DNA of 18,367 bases from CAZHRJ01 sp964534765 (GTDB lineage Bacteria > Lindowbacteria > 2-12-FULL-62-27): the NCBI GenBank assembly GCA_964534765.1, contig CAZHRJ010000052.1, forward strand, positions 1 to 18,367, read 5' to 3'. Each line of letters opens with the position of its first letter. The first letter of the stretch is position 1. Below, piece by piece: positions 16,001 to 18,367 of the stretch. The notes beneath the pieces are model-generated. The model did no database searches and was not told where the DNA came from. It saw only the letters and a program-made list of their open reading frames with translations. The translations under genes and the position numbers were made by a program.

Positions 16001-18367
16001 TCAGCGTGTCGGTCACAAATCCGCGCAGCGTGGACGCCAGACCCCGGTTGCCCAGATCGTCGATGGCGTGGACACGCCAGAAATAGGTGTCATTGTAGAG
16101 GCCGCTTACCGTATCGGACGTCAGGGCCACATCGATGGTATCGGCGAACATCAGAGACGAAAACGCCGACAGCCGCGAGGCTTCCACAACGTATGAGTCC
16201 AACCCAACCGAATCGGCGGCGATGGCGGACCAGGTCACCAGGAAATTGATCGCGGTCGTCTCGTGTCCGGCCGACGGCAGAAGCAAGGATACCGTTTCGA
16301 CGGCGGTATCGAAGAGGAAACCGCGGGCGGACGAATTTGAGCCGATATTTCCAAGATCGTCGATGGCCCGGACACGCCAGAAGTAGGTGTCATTGTACAG
16401 CCCCGTCACCGCGTCACTGGTCGACGTGCCGTCAACGGTGTCTGTAAAAGAAAACTGCGTAAAGGCGCTGCGGTTCGATACCTCCACCGCGTAGCTGTCA
16501 ATTCCCACGCTGTCGCTCGACGCGCTCCACACCACCAGGAAATTCTGCGCCGTTGTTTCGTGTCCGTCCGCGGGCGCCGTGAGGGTCACATGGGCCACGA
16601 GGGTATCGGTGACGAAGCCTCGCGAGGTCGAGTATGACCCGCCATTGCCCATATCGTCGATCGCGCGGACGCGCCAGTAGTAGGTGTCGTTGTAGATCCC
16701 CGTGATCGTGTCGGTCGTGAGGACACCGTCAATCGTGTCCGTAAAGGCCATGCTCGCGAAAGTGGTCAGCCGCGATACTTCAATCGCGTAACTGTCAATT
16801 CCGACACTGTCCGCGGTCGCGGCCCAGACGACCAGGAAATTGATGGCGGTGGTTTCGTGTCCGTCCGAGGGTTGCGTCGCACTGACCTGGTTCACGATGG
16901 TGTCGGTGACAAATCCCCGGGTCGTGGAGTACGATCCGCTGTTGCCCAGATCGTCCACCGCGTGGACGCGCCAGTAGTACGTATCGTTGTAGATTCCCGT
17001 GATCGTGTCGCTGCTGAGAACACCGTCGATGGTGTCGGTGAATGCCATGGTTGCGAATGTCGACAGCGCGGATACCTCCACCGCGTAGCTGTCGATCCCG
17101 ACCGAATCGGCCGACACGGCCGACCAAGTGACCACGATGGCGATCGAGGTCGTTTCGTGGCCGTCGGCCGGAGTCGACAGAGACACCTGAGCCACAATCG
17201 TGTCGGTGACAAAGCCCCGGACCGCGGAGTATGACCCGCCGTTGCCCAGGTCGTCGATCGCTCGGACCCGCCAGAAGTAGGTGTCGTTGTACAGCCCCGT
17301 CACCGTGTCGCTCGTGAGGACTCCGTCCAGGGTGTCCGTAAACACCATGCTTGCGAACGTCGACAGCCTCGACACTTCAATCGCGTAACTGTCCACGCCC
17401 ACGCTGTCCGAATTCGCGGACCATACCACCAGGAAATTGATCGCGGTGGTCTCGTGACCGTCCGCGGGCTGGGCAAGACTGACCTGGTTCACAATCGTGT
17501 CGGTCACGAATCCTCGGGTCGTCGAATACGACCCGCTATTGCCCAGATCGTCCACTCCGCGGACGCGCCAGTAGTAGGTGTCGTTATACAGCCCCGTAAT
17601 GGTGTCGCTCGTTGCCGCCACATCCACTGTGTCCGTAAAGGCGCTCTGCGTGAAATCGGTCTTGTTCGACACTTCCACCGCGTAGCTGTCAATTCCGACG
17701 CTGTCGGTCACGGCGGTCCATGCCACGACAAAACTGATCGCAGTCGTCTCATGGCCGACCGCGGGAGACGATGCCGCCGGCGGATTCACGATCGTGTCGG
17801 TCAGAAATCCTCTTGTCGTCGAATAGGTCCCGCCGTTGCCCAGATCGTCGATCGCCCGGACGCGCCAGTAGTAAGTATCGTTGTAGATTCCCGTAATCGT
17901 GTCGCTTGTTAGAATGCCGTCGATGGTGTCGGTGAATGCCATCGACACGAAACTCGTCAGCCGGGAGACTTCAATCGCGTAGCTGTCTATTCCCACGCTG
18001 TCGCCACCCACCGCCATCCACACCACCAGGAAATTGATGGCTGTGGTCTCGTGGCCGTCCGCCGGCTGGAGCGCGGCCACCATTTCGACCGTTGTATCGA
18101 CCACGAATCCGCGAGTCGGCGAGTAGGACCCGCCGTTGCCCAGATCGTCGATCGCCCGGACACGCCAGTAGTAGGTGTCGTTGTAGAGTCCCGTGATCGT
18201 GTCGGTGGTCAGGACTGCGTCGATCGTGTCGGTAAAGGCCATTGCAGCGAACGTCGTCAGCCGCGATACCTCGATCCCATAACTGTCCACACCCACGCTG
18301 TCGCTCACCGCGCTCCACACCACCAGGAAGGTCGGCACGGTCGTCTCGTGGCCGTCCGCGGGCTGGG
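10002..18367 (-). CDS. Giant repeat surface protein with FlgD-Ig-type C-terminus (5' end beyond window)
   Basis: The minus-strand frame is open from the window edge to the TAG at 10002-10004 (~2787 residues); the start and any signal peptide lie outside. From the visible N-side come about 26 FN3/Ig-like repeats (see the repeat feature). They are followed by an Ig-like domain (about 10680-10340, FDKTEYKGFKDVAQIRL) and a FlgD-Ig-type end domain (about 10270-10005). The end domain carries SWPNPWNPTSGEP, SIEIYTLD, WDGRNDGGQYVASGMYLY and a final RRITLVK. Such ends are used as type IX sorting signals in Bacteroidetes-like bacteria and occur widely in other phyla, so secretion and surface anchoring are likely. 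The chain is very acidic and poor in Lys. Only three Cys are visible, all in two adjacent repeats. Probable role: a long adhesin, stalk or surface layer fibre. It converges on the upstream operon with 13 bases between stops and no hairpin terminator. Confidence 0.9.
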   Translation of the reverse strand, partial: QPADGHETTVPTFLVVWSAVSDSVGVDSYGIEVSRLTTFAAMAFTDTIDAVLTTDTITGLYNDTYYWRVRAIDDLGNGGSYSPTRGFVVDTTVEMVAALQPADGHETTAINFLVVWMAVGGDSVGIDSYAIEVSRLTSFVSMAFTDTIDGILTSDTITGIYNDTYYWRVRAIDDLGNGGTYSTTRGFLTDTIVNPPAASSPAVGHETTAISFVVAWTAVTDSVGIDSYAVEVSNKTDFTQSAFTDTVDVAATSDTITGLYNDTYYWRVRGVDDLGNSGSYSTTRGFVTDTIVNQVSLAQPADGHETTAINFLVVWSANSDSVGVDSYAIEVSRLSTFASMVFTDTLDGVLTSDTVTGLYNDTYFWRVRAIDDLGNGGSYSAVRGFVTDTIVAQVSLSTPADGHETTSIAIVVTWSAVSADSVGIDSYAVEVSALSTFATMAFTDTIDGVLSSDTITGIYNDTYYWRVHAVDDLGNSGSYSTTRGFVTDTIVNQVSATQPSDGHETTAINFLVVWAATADSVGIDSYAIEVSRLTTFASMAFTDTIDGVLTTDTITGIYNDTYYWRVRAIDDMGNGGSYSTSRGFVTDTLVAHVTLTAPADGHETTAQNFLVVWSASSDSVGIDSYAVEVSNRSAFTQFSFTDTVDGTSTSDAVTGLYNDTYFWRVRAIDDLGNIGSNSSARGFLFDTAVETVSLLLPSAGHETTAINFLVTWSAIAADSVGLDSYVVEASRLSAFSSLMFADTIDVALTSDTVSGLYNDTYFWRVHAIDDLGNRGLASTLRGFVTDTLIGQVSLALPATGHETNSASFAVSWTALADSVGIDSYAVEIARTSVFSSLVFADSVDGAFTADTLTGLYNDTYYWRVRAVDDLGNAGSFSDTRGFLIDTLVSTVSLLLPADGHETNSATFLVSWSAVSDSVGVDSYAVELARTSAFASIVFADTVDAALTADTLSGLYNDTYFWRVRAVDDLGNFGSNSAARGFMLDTHVESVALSSPAAGHETTAASVVVSWTAISADSVGVDSYLLEVSSRSTFATFAFADTVDVVLTSDTITGLYNDTYYWRVRGIDRLGNVGALGAAAVRGFVVDTAVETVPLLTPGNHTQISDSTPELCWSTVADSVGIDSYVVEVSTSPTFSFFHFADTVDGTRDCDTTTQLADSTYYWRVRAIDDLGNVLASVTDSFRLVIDTDLIVSLSSPINGLETNSLSLRFEWTCPGGETYVWQLSKNKFFTSIADSVVDTRSTFVVRSISYEDTFYWRVIARDTGDNFDTATARSFLIDTSVSAVSLSAPASGHETTQSRPVVSWSIPGDSAGIDTYVVEVSNSSAFGSLVFADTVDGLITSDTLSGLYNDTYFWRVRAIDDASNVSVNSAARGFVLDTAVETSTLRQPSAGHETTAISFVVSWNFVSADSVGIDSYAVEVSRDTAFSSLIFSDTVDGTLTGDTISGLYNDTYHWRVRAIDDLGNVGAHFASRGLVTDTLVNTVSAVLPADGHETNSAAFLVSWSAVTDSVGIDSYAVEVSRGTAFTSLAFTDTIDGAQTADTLTGLYNDTYYWRVRAIDDLGNGGSYSTARGFLADTLVARVSLSAPADGHETTAVTFVVSWSAVTDSVGIDSYAVEVSRGTAFTTMAFSDTVDVAQTSDTISGLYNDTYYWRVRAVDDLGNSGSYSDTRGFVTDTIVNTVSLTAPSNAHETTASRPVVTWSAASDSVGIDSYAVEVSNKSTFAALAFADTVDGILTADTLSGLYNDTYFWRVRAIDDLGNVGANSTARGFLLDTGVETVPLVSPSHNTQISDTTPTLTWSSIADSVGIDSYVVEVSASPTFSVFVFADTVDGLKTSDTTGVLADSTYYWRVRAIDDLGNMRTSVTDSFRLVIDTGLVVTLIAPVDGHETTAAVIRFEWSSTGAETYTWQLSKQSIFTTISDSVVDTSAMVLIRGINHADTFYWRVIGTDTAGNSDTAIARRFFLDSHVATVSLDSPPNAVVIEDSRPGLSWFAVTDSVQIDSFAVELSRNSDFTLLIFKDTVDGTVTTDTPDTTLTPNTYYWRVRAIDRLGNGGAFSAAFTFYMDSGTVVTLINPPAGHETSVSAVTFEWSANDADTFTWQLSTNILFTSISDSVVDTRTTRLVRNILTEDTYYWRVVAKDTVGATDTKSRGFVLDTHAASVSLASPASGHETNAIRPVVRWNALADSVGIDSYVIEVSRSSTSFSSLAFTDTVDGTALTDSIIGLYNDTYYWRVKAVDDLGNVGPFTDTRGFLHDTLVPAVTLSTPITNHETSNVRPVVTWQAVSDSVGIDSYVVEASKSTTFSTVVFADTVDVLTTRDTIAAGGTAQILYNDTYYWRVIAVDDLGNFGLGVSGRKIIIDTTVPTVTLISPADRAVFTDSTPTFNWTTASQLAVVQHRVLVARTSTFATLAFQDTVSGQTFFDTATALGEDTYYWKVVAVDTVGNETASGVSVFIIDTTPPAPPVLLTPVDRHDTSNTRSMFVWAASHDSGGGLLGYRVEFSKDTSFTTLVIVTETVPSIYTETTPKNSIEPDTYYWRVIAIDNAGNTSVSSNGPFKISIINPVASIVFDKTEYKGFKDVAQIRLTDPTANTLGTLIESAEITVSSDADAVGFKLLLTESTENSSLFVGTITFTGGNSNESARKIKVNPGGAVSATRLQIIPGQAAPKTVTNSARWLPDLGGITTPIQDVTKTRSWPNPWNPTSGEPLVIQSLPADPTMSIEIYTLDMRKVRTLYSGREIVVSSLGSSASWDGRNDGGQYVASGMYLYLVRSQFGTTVRRITLVK
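10683..18367 (-). repeat. Array of ~26 coding FN3/Ig-like repeats, period ~297 bp
   Basis: Each standard unit (~99 residues) carries PADGHETT, a SW core, DSVGIDSYAVEVSR, FxDTVDG, LYNDTYYWRVRAIDDLGN and a closing RGFxxDT. Units are 297-300 bp apart. For example, the gtctcgtgg/gtctcatgg signature on the plus strand recurs near 18046, 17746, 17449, 17152 and 16852. Three classes are visible: the standard class; a class with TQISD and TDSFRLVIDT (about 15070-14775 and 13000-12720); and a class with WQLS and SDSVVDT (about 14770-14500, 12715-12440 and 12130-11870). Units near 13800 and 13500 share long near-identical nucleotide stretches, which suggests recent copying. The last two units before the C-terminal domains are the most diverged. 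Confidence 0.88.

Noticed and set aside
10683..18367. CRISPR-like regular spacing
   Set aside because: The period is ~297 bp, the repeats are coding and vary gradually, and there are no unique spacers. It is a protein repeat array.

Overview
The window has no rRNA, tRNA, CRISPR array or transposase that I can see. It looks like a Gram-negative-type bacterial chromosome of moderately high GC. It carries two very large exported multidomain proteins, one with a C-terminal FlgD-Ig/type-IX-like end domain, plus a lipobox lipoprotein and consensus sigma-70-type promoters. FlgD-Ig tails, Asp-rich Ca-loop insertions and FN3/lamin-tail mosaics are common in FCB-group bacteria and several uncultured candidate phyla. 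The sequence alone does not fix the taxon.

Layout. (1) 1-3894, minus strand: an exported phospholipase-D-like protein followed by FN3-like modules and a lamin-tail domain, with its 3' end outside the window. It is preceded by a good promoter (3953-3981) inside an AT-rich spacer. (2) 4204-4857, minus strand: a small AT-richer lipoprotein made of two tandem SpoVG-like domains, a fold normally found in the cytoplasm. (3) 4858-5274: a spacer with a long inverted repeat built of 10-bp units and a near-perfect promoter (5214-5242) reading right. (4) 5275-9988, plus strand: a tight four-gene operon encoding an exported helical/coiled-coil protein, an FkbH-type HAD-IIIC protein, an ACP fused to an SDR ketoreductase, and a left-handed beta-helix O-acyltransferase. 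(5) 10002-18367, minus strand: the last ~2,790 residues of a giant surface protein with about 26 FN3/Ig-like repeats and a FlgD-Ig tail, converging on the operon with only 13 bp between the stop codons.

How the parts may work together. FkbH proteins charge a carrier protein with a three-carbon glyceryl unit, the fused ACP-ketoreductase can hold and reduce an acyl group, and the LbH enzyme can pass an acyl group to a hydroxyl acceptor. This suggests a compact acyl-modification cassette for a glycan or another surface molecule, expressed with an exported helical protein of unknown role. That link is inference. The surrounding genes are all predicted to be exported or surface-anchored, so the window reads as a cell-surface region.

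Most notable: the tandem SpoVG lipoprotein, the FkbH/ACP-KR/LbH cassette with an exported helical leader gene, the higher-order organisation of the giant repeat array, the PLD protein with one altered HKD motif, and the 10-bp-unit inverted repeat.
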